This document shows positions 16,403 through 24,130 of a DNA stretch of 33,522 nucleotides, one piece after another. This DNA comes from Bacteroidales bacterium (GTDB lineage: Bacteria; Bacteroidota; Bacteroidia; Bacteroidales; VadinHA17), in the NCBI GenBank assembly GCA_003141415.1, contig PLLX01000159.1, forward strand, positions 5,533-39,054, written 5' to 3'. A program made the position numbers and the translations under genes. Position 1 is the stretch's first letter. Each line of letters starts with the position of its first letter. Under the pieces are notes generated by a model that saw only the letters and a list, made by a program, of their open reading frames with translations, did not search any database and was not told the DNA's origin.

Positions 16403-18400
16403 CTAAAGAATTCTTTTCATTCGTTTTATTAACTCATCTCCAAGAGAAGTCTTTTGTTTTATATGTTCCTGAATTGCTGCTACAACGCTATTTGATTCAA
16501 ACTCTCCTCTTACCTGCTCAAAATCAAGCTTTTTAACTTCATCCCCGCCGTCGATCCCAAAGCCAGTCATAGACGAGAGAGTGAATTCTTTCCTTGCATC
16601 CTCATAAAGAAGGTTATCCAGTTCAATAACGCTTTTCCCCCATTTTTCAACTATTCCGATAACATCTTCCGCAGTTAGTTTATTAACATAAATACCGACC
16701 TCTTCCTCTAGCCTTTCACATACCCAGGTCCATTCCCAGTCGTAATAGGAATTGTGCAACCGGATAAATTCTTGTGCCAGTACTTCAACTGAAGCAATCA
16801 TTCCCGATTCAACATCATCTAAAAGTTTGTTGACATCTTTCTTCGGCGCAATCAATCCAGCGAGATCAACCCATTCTCCTTTTCCATGTAACTGATCAGG
16901 AGCAAGCCGGTGCTGAAGCTCTTTATTTGTTCTGAACTCACATTTTTCAAGCCGTTTTATTAAGGAGTTTCCAAGGAACTTATTAATCCCGGTCTGATAC
17001 AGTTCTATTCCCCGCTCCAGTGACGGTCCGGTTATCTTCATGCTATTATAAGTAAATGAAGTTGTTCCCGGCGACGACTCCGATTTAAGTTTTCGTAAGA
17101 GTTCCCTTCCTTCAAACATTTTATGGATTGTATATGGACTGAGGAGATTAAAGTTTACCTGGTCTATTTTATAAGGATCTTTTCTCGTGTCGCGGATGGG
17201 CCACTTCTGGGCATCTCTTATTGTACCTACACTTCTGAGATTAATTCCGGGAACAAGTATGCTCTCATCATTACTTTCTATAAGATATGAAAAAGGAAGA
17301 GATGAAGTATCCATATTCTTATAATGTCGGCCCATTATAAGAGTGTAAGGACCGATGCGGGCCGGCCACAGAAGATATGAGTCGCTGGTTGTTTTGGAAC
17401 CTCTTTCCATTATACCCTGGTGAATGGGTCCAAGTTTGTACATATGGTTACTCTGGTTCGAGCCGCTGCCGGCATTCATAAATGAAAAGATCCCGGCTAT
17501 CAGCAGAGTTGATTTGTGATGGGTAACAGTATATGGCCCGGCAAATATTGAACATGCCTCCCCGTGATATCCACCACAGTTGGCAAAGAACAATGAGTTT
17601 TCTGCTGAATATTGCTTGGCGAGTACACATCCCTGTCCGATAAAACACTTATCAATAAGCGTCGATTCTGTAACTGTTGATCCTGAACAAACAATAAAAT
17701 GTTCCATAATCACTCCCGGTCCAATAAAAACAGGATCAGCCTCACAACTGTTTACCGATCCTTCGTTAAGTGTTATGGCTCCTTCAACATGACTGAAGGG
17801 TCCGAATTTTACATTACGGATGTTGCCTGAGTTGAAAATTCTGGAATTTTGTCCTATGGTTCCTCTTCCGGATGAGTGAGATAAAGAATAATCATCAACC
17901 ATTTTCTCGATTATTCTTACAGCTTCGTGCCTGTGCCTGTATAAGGCAATAATATAGGCTTCGTGTGCCGAAAGCCTGTCCCATATTTTAACTGCTCTTC
18001 CTCCGGTTTCATTAAGGACATTTACTGTGGTTCCGTTTCCAAAAGTTGAATTTCCTTCAGTACGTATTATTCCGCAGTTCTTTATAACAACTTTATCTTC
18101 AATATTATAATTTGCAATATAATCGCCAATATTATTGATTATAACATTTGAGCCGATGGTACAGTTATGGAGTCTGGCATTCCGAATACCACTCCGGATG
18201 TTAACTCCGGATTCATCGATAAATGGTTCATTGAAAACTCCAAGCCTGATATCACCCGAAAAAATTACATTAGCACACTTCCCGGGATCGAATCCGTCTT
18301 TGACCTTAACGAGGTACCAGTCATCGCAAGTGCAACCATTAGACATTAAGGTTGAGGTTTCCGGCCCCGTTAAGTTCCTGAAATCATCTCTTAAGTTCAT
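16403..18400 (-). CDS. DUF4954-family left-handed beta-helix protein
   Basis: The protein has 665 residues from the ATG; a GTG one codon earlier is possible. The first 400 residues contain many hexapeptide-type turns (IGSNVIINN, IEDKVVIKNCG, IGQNSRIFNSGNIRNV, FIGPGVIMEH, FIGQGCVLAK), as in nucleotidyltransferase- or acyltransferase-type beta helices, with GHRYKN- and GPYT-like histidine motifs between. The C-terminal 250 residues are helical. This is the Bacteroidota DUF4954 family, sometimes labelled UDP-sugar nucleotidyltransferase-like, but no nucleotidyltransferase Rossmann domain or signature is present and the activity is unknown. It lies 20 bases downstream of glmS on the same strand, so a link to amino-sugar phosphate metabolism is reasonable but unproven. 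Confidence 0.85.
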   Translation of the reverse strand: MNLRDDFRNLTGPETSTLMSNGCTCDDWYLVKVKDGFDPGKCANVIFSGDIRLGVFNEPFIDESGVNIRSGIRNARLHNCTIGSNVIINNIGDYIANYNIEDKVVIKNCGIIRTEGNSTFGNGTTVNVLNETGGRAVKIWDRLSAHEAYIIALYRHRHEAVRIIEKMVDDYSLSHSSGRGTIGQNSRIFNSGNIRNVKFGPFSHVEGAITLNEGSVNSCEADPVFIGPGVIMEHFIVCSGSTVTESTLIDKCFIGQGCVLAKQYSAENSLFFANCGGYHGEACSIFAGPYTVTHHKSTLLIAGIFSFMNAGSGSNQSNHMYKLGPIHQGIMERGSKTTSDSYLLWPARIGPYTLIMGRHYKNMDTSSLPFSYLIESNDESILVPGINLRSVGTIRDAQKWPIRDTRKDPYKIDQVNFNLLSPYTIHKMFEGRELLRKLKSESSPGTTSFTYNSMKITGPSLERGIELYQTGINKFLGNSLIKRLEKCEFRTNKELQHRLAPDQLHGKGEWVDLAGLIAPKKDVNKLLDDVESGMIASVEVLAQEFIRLHNSYYDWEWTWVCERLEEEVGIYVNKLTAEDVIGIVEKWGKSVIELDNLLYEDARKEFTLSSMTGFGIDGGDEVKKLDFEQVRGEFESNSVVAAIQEHIKQKTSLGDELIKRMKRIL

Positions 18401-18420
18401 CACGGAACAATTAAGATTTA

Positions 18421-20256
18421 TTATTCTACAGTTACAGACTTAGCAAGGTTCCTGGGCTGATCAACATTGCACCCTCTTAATACGGCAATATGGTATGAAA
18501 GTAATTGAAGCGGGATTACTGCGAGCAAGCCTGAAAAAATTGGAAGTGTTTCAGGAACTTCCAGAACATAGTCAGCCATCTTGCTGATTATTTCATCGCC
18601 TTCAGTGACAATTGCAATTACTTTCCCTTTTCTGGCTTTAATCTCCTGTATATTACTTACAATCTTTTCATAAGTGTCATCTTTCGTAGCGACAACAACA
18701 ACAGGCATATTATCATCTATAAGGGCAATCGGGCCATGTTTCATTTCTGCAGCAGGATATCCTTCAGCATGGATATATGAAATCTCCTTCAGTTTAAGAG
18801 CACCCTCAAGAGCAACAGGGAAGAGATATCCTCTTCCAAGGTAAAGAGCATTGTGTGTATTCTGAAAAAAATTTGCAAGTTCAAGAGCCTGGTCGTTTAT
18901 CTTTAGCGCATTCTCAATTTTACCCGGGATTGCTGCCAGTTCGGTAATAAGTTCTTTATATGCTGAATCGGAAATAGTTCCCTTTCTATGACCTATTTCA
19001 AAAGCCATCATTGCAAGAACCAAAACCTGTGTTGTAAATGCTTTTGTTGATGCAACACCGATCTCCGGACCAGCATGTGTGTATACACCAGCATCAGTTT
19101 CCCGGGGAATACTGCTGCCTACAACATTACATATTCCTATGACTTTTGCCCCTTTTTCCCTTGCAAGCTTAACAGCTGCAAGAGTGTCAGCTGTTTCACC
19201 ACTCTGGCTAATTGCAATTACAAAATCACCCTTTTTTATTATCGGATTCCTGTAACGGAATTCTGATGCATATTCCACTTCAACCGGAATCCTTGTGTAC
19301 TCTTCAAAAATATATTCTCCAACTAATCCGGCATGCCACGAGGTACCGCAGGCGATTATTATAATTCTTTCCGCCTGGGTCATTGTCTCAATAACGTCAT
19401 GCAGTCCACCAAGCATCACGCCTGAATAATCAGGTAATAGCCTTCCTCTGAAGGTATCATGAATTGCCCTTGGCTGTTCAAAAATTTCCTTCAGCATAAA
19501 ATGAGCAAAACCTTCCTTGTCAATCTCCCCTATCTTAAGATCCAGTTCTTTGACTTCCGGTTGTATCTTTTCAGATCTTATGGTTTTGAGGACAAGTTCA
19601 TCTTTCTTAATGATAGCGATATCGTCATCATTCAGGTAGATTACCCGCTGTGTATATTCAACAATAGGGGTTGCATCAGAAGCAATAAAGTTTTCACCTT
19701 CTCCCACTCCGATAACAAGAGGGCTCCCCTTCTTGGCTGCAAAAAGTCTGTCGAGCTCCTTTGTACAGATTATCACCAGTCCATAGGTCCCTTCAACCCT
19801 GTTGAGAGCCAGTGTAATTGCCTGTTCAGCAGTGAGATCACCCTCGAGGTACATGTGCTCAATGAGGTTGGCAAGAACTTCTGTATCAGTCTGACTCGTA
19901 AATTTTACACCCCTGCTCTCGAGGTGTTTCTTCAGGCGGGCATAATTCTCAATTATACCGTTATGAACAACGATGAAGTTCCCTTTACAGGAGACCTGGG
20001 GATGGGCATTCAATTCATTAGGTTCACCATGTGTGGCCCACCTTGTGTGGCCCATTCCTGTAGTACCGTTAAAACTGGATTTGTTAACAAGCTCCTCCAG
20101 GTCTTTTACTCTGCCGGCACATTTAAATATTTTGGCCTCCCCGTTTACAAGAGCCATACCGGCAGAATCATACCCGCGATATTCAAGTCTTTTAAGACCA
20201 TTTATTATTATCTCCTTGGCTTGTTTTGATCCTATATAACCAATAATTCCACACAT
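18421..20256 (-). CDS. glmS: Glutamine--fructose-6-phosphate aminotransferase (isomerizing)
   Basis: Makes glucosamine-6-phosphate, the first step to UDP-GlcNAc for peptidoglycan, LPS and the wbp pathway across the junction. The 611-residue protein starts MCGIIGYIG, with C2 as the glutamine-amidotransferase nucleophile after Met removal, followed by TGMGHTRWATHG. Two SIS domains follow (about 290-430 with ACGTSWHAG and ISQSGETADT; about 460-595), and the conserved C terminus is DQPRNLAKSVTVE. It sits in a minus-strand run 54 bases after the DUF4270 gene. A near-consensus -7 box (minus-strand TACTTTCG, 20283-20290) could give it its own transcript. No glmS ribozyme-like structure was recognised in the short leader. 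Confidence 0.98.
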   Translation of the reverse strand: MCGIIGYIGSKQAKEIIINGLKRLEYRGYDSAGMALVNGEAKIFKCAGRVKDLEELVNKSSFNGTTGMGHTRWATHGEPNELNAHPQVSCKGNFIVVHNGIIENYARLKKHLESRGVKFTSQTDTEVLANLIEHMYLEGDLTAEQAITLALNRVEGTYGLVIICTKELDRLFAAKKGSPLVIGVGEGENFIASDATPIVEYTQRVIYLNDDDIAIIKKDELVLKTIRSEKIQPEVKELDLKIGEIDKEGFAHFMLKEIFEQPRAIHDTFRGRLLPDYSGVMLGGLHDVIETMTQAERIIIIACGTSWHAGLVGEYIFEEYTRIPVEVEYASEFRYRNPIIKKGDFVIAISQSGETADTLAAVKLAREKGAKVIGICNVVGSSIPRETDAGVYTHAGPEIGVASTKAFTTQVLVLAMMAFEIGHRKGTISDSAYKELITELAAIPGKIENALKINDQALELANFFQNTHNALYLGRGYLFPVALEGALKLKEISYIHAEGYPAAEMKHGPIALIDDNMPVVVVATKDDTYEKIVSNIQEIKARKGKVIAIVTEGDEIISKMADYVLEVPETLPIFSGLLAVIPLQLLSYHIAVLRGCNVDQPRNLAKSVTVE

Positions 20257-20310
20257 AATTAAAAAGATTTAGAAGGTAAATACGAAAGTAGTTATATTGG
20301 TTCACAAAAA

Positions 20311-21732
20311 CTAGAACTTGGTATAGGTAAATTCAAATTTAACAGGATTTTTGCTTTTATTCACCTGAAAAATGGCATTCGTCGGAGCGGGGACTATGAC
20401 CGATTGGGAAGGTGATCTGGATCCCTCATAGATTTCCAGCTCGGGTTCCACATTACCGGTGTTATCATTAAGATATTTCTGGACAAAATCAGGAATGTTG
20501 AAATTATATACTTGTGCTACGGTATCGAGCTGTCCGTCAAAGAATGCGTGAGTGAGATCCAACGTGGTAGATGCCAGTAAATAGTCTGTCACAGGATATT
20601 TAATTCCACTTTTCGCTTTATATCTGAGAACTAACTGAGGTGGTAGCGATTTTGATATAAAGGGATTAGCGGCTGTTTTAGTGAAATGCACCGGAATGAC
20701 CAGCCTGGCTTTATTAATTGCAACTTTACCAAATGAAGGATCATTTTTTATTTTTGCAAGGCCAGGCAAAGCTACTTTTGTATATACGCCGTTAAGAGAC
20801 TGCATGTATGAGAGTGTATCACGGTAATTTGTATTTCTGTGTACTATTTTATCTCCAAGAATAGCTGTACTATAATCATGTGTATATTTATTAAAGGACG
20901 CATTGATGTTCTTTGCATCAAGGATAAAAGAATATTGCTTGGAGGTACCGGAATCATCATGTACAAATAAAACAAAATAATTATAATAGGTTGACTGGTC
21001 ATATACTAGACTTAAAGAAACCATCAAGGGGTCAGAATTTGAATTCATCTGGAAGTAAAGCCCTTTGAAATAAGATCTTAAATCAGGTACATTATTATTG
21101 TAAAATAATTTTGTAGTGTCGCGTGTAAGATATTCCCCGAACTCTACTCCTTTTCCTGGCAAATTCAGTTCAATATCGTTTATTGTATCGGTTCTAAGTG
21201 AAGGTAGTGCAATATCGGACACTTTAAACCCTGTAAGGTTTATGGGTGTGGTTGAATAATAAGCTGTATCGTTATAAATCTGGTCGGATATCTCAGAGAT
21301 AGTCAAAGTATGCGTCGCATCCGTTCCTCCTCCCGTTGTGCTTAGGAAATGAAGAAACAACTTCATTGAATCTACAGTAAATGGAAGACCGTCCCATTTA
21401 GTGTTGAGCCTTATCTGAGAAACAAATCCGGCAGTTGTGGTACCAAAATATGGATCATAGAGCTGCCCAATGTAAGAATATGTGGGATTGTCAGTCCTGA
21501 CTGAATCAGTATACCCTGTATAAGAGAAAATACTTAATGTATCAATGGATTTAATGGATACAAAATCACCATTTGGAAGAAGATCTGCTCCGATATTTAA
21601 TACCTCCTTCTTGCATGAACTTGCATATATGACTAACACTACAAAAAGTGTCATGCGGAATTTACAAAAGAGACGATAAGAGACAGAAACTATTCTGTGG
21701 GTATGTCGGGATCTATTATAATATCTTGTCAT
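20311..21732 (-). CDS. DUF4270-family lipoprotein
   Basis: A Bacteroidota lipoprotein family of unknown function. From the ATG at 21732 the protein has 473 residues: a basic N-terminal region, a hydrophobic segment (MTLFVVLVIYASSC) and a lipobox-like ending at C40, followed by KKEVLNIGADLLP, then a beta-rich body. The frame is open to 21768, deep inside the upstream gene. An internal ATG at 21654 would remove all positive charge before the hydrophobic segment, so 21732 is preferred, overlapping the upstream gene by 17 bases. No catalytic motif is seen. The order glycogen-synthase-like, DUF4270, glmS is, to my knowledge, common in the phylum. Confidence 0.85.
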   Translation of the reverse strand: MTRYYNRSRHTHRIVSVSYRLFCKFRMTLFVVLVIYASSCKKEVLNIGADLLPNGDFVSIKSIDTLSIFSYTGYTDSVRTDNPTYSYIGQLYDPYFGTTTAGFVSQIRLNTKWDGLPFTVDSMKLFLHFLSTTGGGTDATHTLTISEISDQIYNDTAYYSTTPINLTGFKVSDIALPSLRTDTINDIELNLPGKGVEFGEYLTRDTTKLFYNNNVPDLRSYFKGLYFQMNSNSDPLMVSLSLVYDQSTYYNYFVLFVHDDSGTSKQYSFILDAKNINASFNKYTHDYSTAILGDKIVHRNTNYRDTLSYMQSLNGVYTKVALPGLAKIKNDPSFGKVAINKARLVIPVHFTKTAANPFISKSLPPQLVLRYKAKSGIKYPVTDYLLASTTLDLTHAFFDGQLDTVAQVYNFNIPDFVQKYLNDNTGNVEPELEIYEGSRSPSQSVIVPAPTNAIFQVNKSKNPVKFEFTYTKF

Positions 21733-22519
21733 AAAAATCATTATAGGCATCAATATATTCGGTCTCATCCTTAAATTCGAGAACCGGTTTGTTAACTGTT
21801 ATCAGGTATTTTTTCAATTCCTCGTTTATATCCTCGCTTCCGATAATGATTCCGTCAGAGTATTTGATAGCCAATTTTGACACGTTAACAAAATCCGGTT
21901 TTTTAACCAATTTAAGGTTTTCACCATCTATTCCATCGAACCGCAGTTTATCTGCGAATGTTGATCTAAACGGAGTTTTAAAATCATTATTGTAAATGGA
22001 ATAGATTATTTTGTAATTATGAAAAAGCGGATCATCATTGTATATACTTCTCAGATAAACAGGTACAAGGGCCGACATCCATCCGTGGCAATGTACAATA
22101 TCAGGCGCCCATCGCAGTTTCTTAACAGTTTCGATTACACCCCTGGCAAAAAACAGCGCCCTTTCATCATTATCTTCAAATTCCCGTCCCGACGCATCAC
22201 TGATAATATGTTTTCTCTGGAAGTAATCGTCATTATCTATAAAATAGACCTGCATCCGGGCCGATTGAATCGAAGCAACTTTTATTATGAGCGGATGGTC
22301 AGTATCGTCAATAATAAGATTCATCCCCGAAAGCCGGATTACTTCATGAAGCTGATTCCTTCGTTCGTTGATACAACCATACCTCGGCATGAAAGTCCGG
22401 ATCTCTTTGCCTCTTTCCTGAATGCCCTGGGGGAGAAATCTTCCGATTTTTGACAACTTTGTTTCACCTAAGTACGGAGTGATCTCTTGTGAAATGAATA
22501 ATACCTTCCTGCTTTCCAT
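21716..22519 (-). CDS. Short glycogen/starch synthase-like protein (GT5 N-terminal domain only)
   Basis: The 267 residues match only the N-terminal half of GT5 glycogen synthases: KVLFISQEITPYLGETKLS at the start, HCHGWMSALVPVYL (143-156) in the position of the HxHDW motif, and a closing segment around IKYSDGIIIGSEDINEEL. The normal enzyme has about 480 residues and a second GT-B domain; that half is absent with no frameshift remnant downstream, because the next gene overlaps the end. The ADP-glucose-binding KxGGL loop near residue 15-20 is replaced by ETKLSKIG. It is probably a conserved short paralogue that does not make glycogen. It is the first gene of the run leading to DUF4270, glmS and DUF4954. 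Confidence 0.82.
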   Translation of the reverse strand: MESRKVLFISQEITPYLGETKLSKIGRFLPQGIQERGKEIRTFMPRYGCINERRNQLHEVIRLSGMNLIIDDTDHPLIIKVASIQSARMQVYFIDNDDYFQRKHIISDASGREFEDNDERALFFARGVIETVKKLRWAPDIVHCHGWMSALVPVYLRSIYNDDPLFHNYKIIYSIYNNDFKTPFRSTFADKLRFDGIDGENLKLVKKPDFVNVSKLAIKYSDGIIIGSEDINEELKKYLITVNKPVLEFKDETEYIDAYNDFYDKIL

Positions 22520-22554
22520 TTACCTGCCTGGATATACCATTTCGATTTAAGGTG

Positions 22555-22562
22555 CAAAGATA
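22555..22562 (-). promoter_or_regulatory. Candidate -7 box of the glycogen-synthase-like/DUF4270/glmS run
   Basis: The minus strand reads TATCTTTG, a perfect TAnnTTTG, 35 bases before the ATG at 22519. No clear TTG -33 element was found at 19-23 bases further up. Confidence 0.5.
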
Positions 22563-22627
22563 GTAAAAATTAATAACATAATAAAAATGCGGATATTCAG
22601 ATATATCCATTCAAATCACATCATATA

Positions 22628-22800
22628 TCGCTTGAAAATCAATTTATTTACCCCGACTCCTAGGGGAGCGAAGAACCTCGTCCCGATTTATCGGGACGAG
22701 CTCGACGAAGTCAAAATCAATTTATTCCCCTTGGGATGGGGTAAACGAAGAACCGACGACGCAGAGCGGAGGAGCTCGACGAAGTCAAAATCAATCAATT
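22628..22800. repeat. Degenerate tandem repeat (~76-bp unit) filling the panC spacer
   Basis: The spacer 22520-22865 has no convincing gene. Its middle holds two imperfect units. TCAATTTATT occurs at 22639 and 22717; CGAAGAACC at 22669 and 22746; and a perfect 24-base direct repeat beginning GAGCTCGACGAAGTC at 22698-22721 and 22772-22795. A third border (TCAATCAATT) closes the array at 22791-22800. Offsets of 78, 77 and 74 bases show small indels between the units. The left border TCGCTTGAAAATCAATT (22628-22644) recurs with one mismatch at 26534-26550. Confidence 0.7.
22677..22700. repeat. Perfect 10-bp stem, 4-base loop hairpin within the tandem repeat
   Basis: CTCGTCCCGA (22677-22686), loop TTTA, TCGGGACGAG (22691-22700). 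The stem is perfect in unit 1 and not conserved in unit 2. There is no T-run after it, so it is not a typical terminator; it is placed between two divergent genes. Confidence 0.75.
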
Positions 22801-22841
22801 AGTATTTAAATTCCCGGAACTCCAGATTAAATAATTTAATT

Positions 22842-22849
22842 TAATTTTG
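22842..22849 (+). promoter_or_regulatory. Candidate -7 box of panC
   Basis: TAATTTTG fits TAnnTTTG, 16 bases before the panC ATG. No -33 match was seen, and AT-rich surroundings make chance matches likely. Confidence 0.3.
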
Positions 22850-22865
22850 TAAAAAATCAAGAATA

Positions 22866-23723
22866 ATGAAGGTCCTAAGTACTGTTATTGAACTCCAAAC
22901 GCTGTTAAGAAAAATGCATCTTTCTCCTTTAGGATTTGTTCCAACGATGGGAGCACTTCATGAAGGGCATTTATCACTGGCAGAAAGCGCCGTAAAGCAA
23001 TGTCCTGTAGTCGTTGTTTCAATTTTTGTAAACCCTACGCAATTCAATGATAAGAATGATCTGAAAAATTATCCGAGAACGCTGGATAGTGATCTGGAAC
23101 TCCTTAAGAAAGTCCTGAGGAAAACTGATCTGGTATTTAATCCCGACGTCAAAGAAATTTACCCGGGAGAAGATAAGCGGGAATTCCATTTTGGGAACCT
23201 CGACAATGTAATGGAAGCTCTTCACCGTCCGGGTCATTTCAATGGTGTTGCACAGGTAGTAAGCAGATTGTTCGATATAGTTAAACCCGATATTGCCATT
23301 TTTGGTTTAAAAGACTTTCAACAACTTGCTGTTATCAAAGCCCTGGTAAAACAGACAGGGAATAAAGTGAGAATAATTGGTAATCCCATCATACGTGAAC
23401 CTGACGGATTGGCAATGAGCAGCCGGAACCGCCTTCTTGATCCGGAAATCAGAAACCATGCACCAATAATCTATAAAACTATCTCCGCTGTTACTCTTAT
23501 GATTAAAAATTATGATATCCGGCAAATTAAATCATTGGTTGCAAACAGTATCAACAACATACCGGGATTCCAAGTCGAATACTTTGATATTGTGGATGAT
23601 ATAGAACTGATCCCTTTAAACACAAAAGATGAAATGAAAAAAGATAAACGTTATTTTGGATGCATTGCAGTCCAGGCCGGAAAAATTCGCCTGATAGATA
23701 ATATTGAAATTGGATTGGACTGA
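22866..23723 (+). CDS. panC: Pantoate--beta-alanine ligase (pantothenate synthetase)
   Basis: Joins pantoate and beta-alanine using ATP to make pantothenate, the coenzyme A precursor. The 285-residue protein has the adenylate-binding PTMGALHEGH (26-35, HxGH-type), FVNPTQF (54-60), HRPGHFNGV (120-128), FGLKDFQQ (146-153) and the KMSKS-like loop AMSSRN (183-188). Length and motif order are standard for a cytoplasmic dimer. The next gene, panD, supplies its beta-alanine substrate; the gap is 54 bases and holds a panD promoter. Confidence 0.97.
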   Translation: MKVLSTVIELQTLLRKMHLSPLGFVPTMGALHEGHLSLAESAVKQCPVVVVSIFVNPTQFNDKNDLKNYPRTLDSDLELLKKVLRKTDLVFNPDVKEIYPGEDKREFHFGNLDNVMEALHRPGHFNGVAQVVSRLFDIVKPDIAIFGLKDFQQLAVIKALVKQTGNKVRIIGNPIIREPDGLAMSSRNRLLDPEIRNHAPIIYKTISAVTLMIKNYDIRQIKSLVANSINNIPGFQVEYFDIVDDIELIPLNTKDEMKKDKRYFGCIAVQAGKIRLIDNIEIGLD

Positions 23724-23745
23724 ACCAAAAGGTTAATTACCTTTG
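23715..23745 (+). promoter_or_regulatory. Promoter of panD
   Basis: TTG (23715-23717) near the end of panC, 20 bases, then TACCTTTG (23738-23745), a perfect TAnnTTTG. The panD ATG follows 32 bases later. Confidence 0.55.
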
Positions 23746-23777
23746 CGCTTTAATTAGGATCAACAAGATATCAAATC

Positions 23778-24128
23778 ATGTTAATAGAAGTAATAAAATC
23801 AAAAATCCACAAGGTTACAATTACAGGGGCAAACCTCCATTATATTGGAAGTATAACAATTGATGAGGATCTTATGGATGCAGCAAATCTTATAGAAAAC
23901 GAAAAAGTCCATGTATTAAATCTGAATAACGGGGAACGTCTTGAAACATATATAATAAAAGGTGTCCGTGGGTCGGGAGATATCTTCCTTAATGGTGCTG
24001 CAGCCAGAAAAGTTATTGTTGGTGATACTATCATCATTATGTCGTTTGCCTTACTCGATTTTCAGGAAGCAAAATCATTCAAACCGGTGATCATTTTCCC
24101 TGATACTAAAACCAATAAACTGATCTGA
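23778..24128 (+). CDS. panD: Aspartate 1-decarboxylase proenzyme
   Basis: Decarboxylates L-aspartate to beta-alanine. The 116-residue proenzyme self-cleaves between G24 and S25 (YIGSITID), turning S25 into the pyruvoyl cofactor. Other family marks are K9 (SKIHKVTIT), R54 within NNGERLETY and the NGAAAR segment near 71-76. Length is typical, and it should form the usual tetrameric barrel. It is followed after two bases by the UPF0104-type membrane protein. Confidence 0.97.
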   Translation: MLIEVIKSKIHKVTITGANLHYIGSITIDEDLMDAANLIENEKVHVLNLNNGERLETYIIKGVRGSGDIFLNGAAARKVIVGDTIIIMSFALLDFQEAKSFKPVIIFPDTKTNKLI

Positions 24129-24130
24129 AG

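Noticed and set aside
19459-20229. Open frame of 256 codons on the plus strand
   Set aside because: It lies wholly antisense to glmS, whose full-length motifs are unambiguous. The translation is rich in Cys, Phe and Tyr without domain signatures and has no promoter.
22019-22453. Plus-strand open frame of 144 codons
   Set aside because: It is antisense to the short glycogen-synthase-like gene, and its composition and lack of motifs fit a shadow frame.
22628-22800. CRISPR-like array
   Set aside because: Only one exact 24-base repeat pair with two unequal units that are themselves similar, so the spacers are not unique; no cas genes in the window.
22587-22802. Plus-strand open frame of 71 codons in the panC spacer
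   Set aside because: It runs through the degenerate tandem repeat and hairpin; the peptide is repeat-derived (SSTKSKSIN end) and has no plausible start signal.
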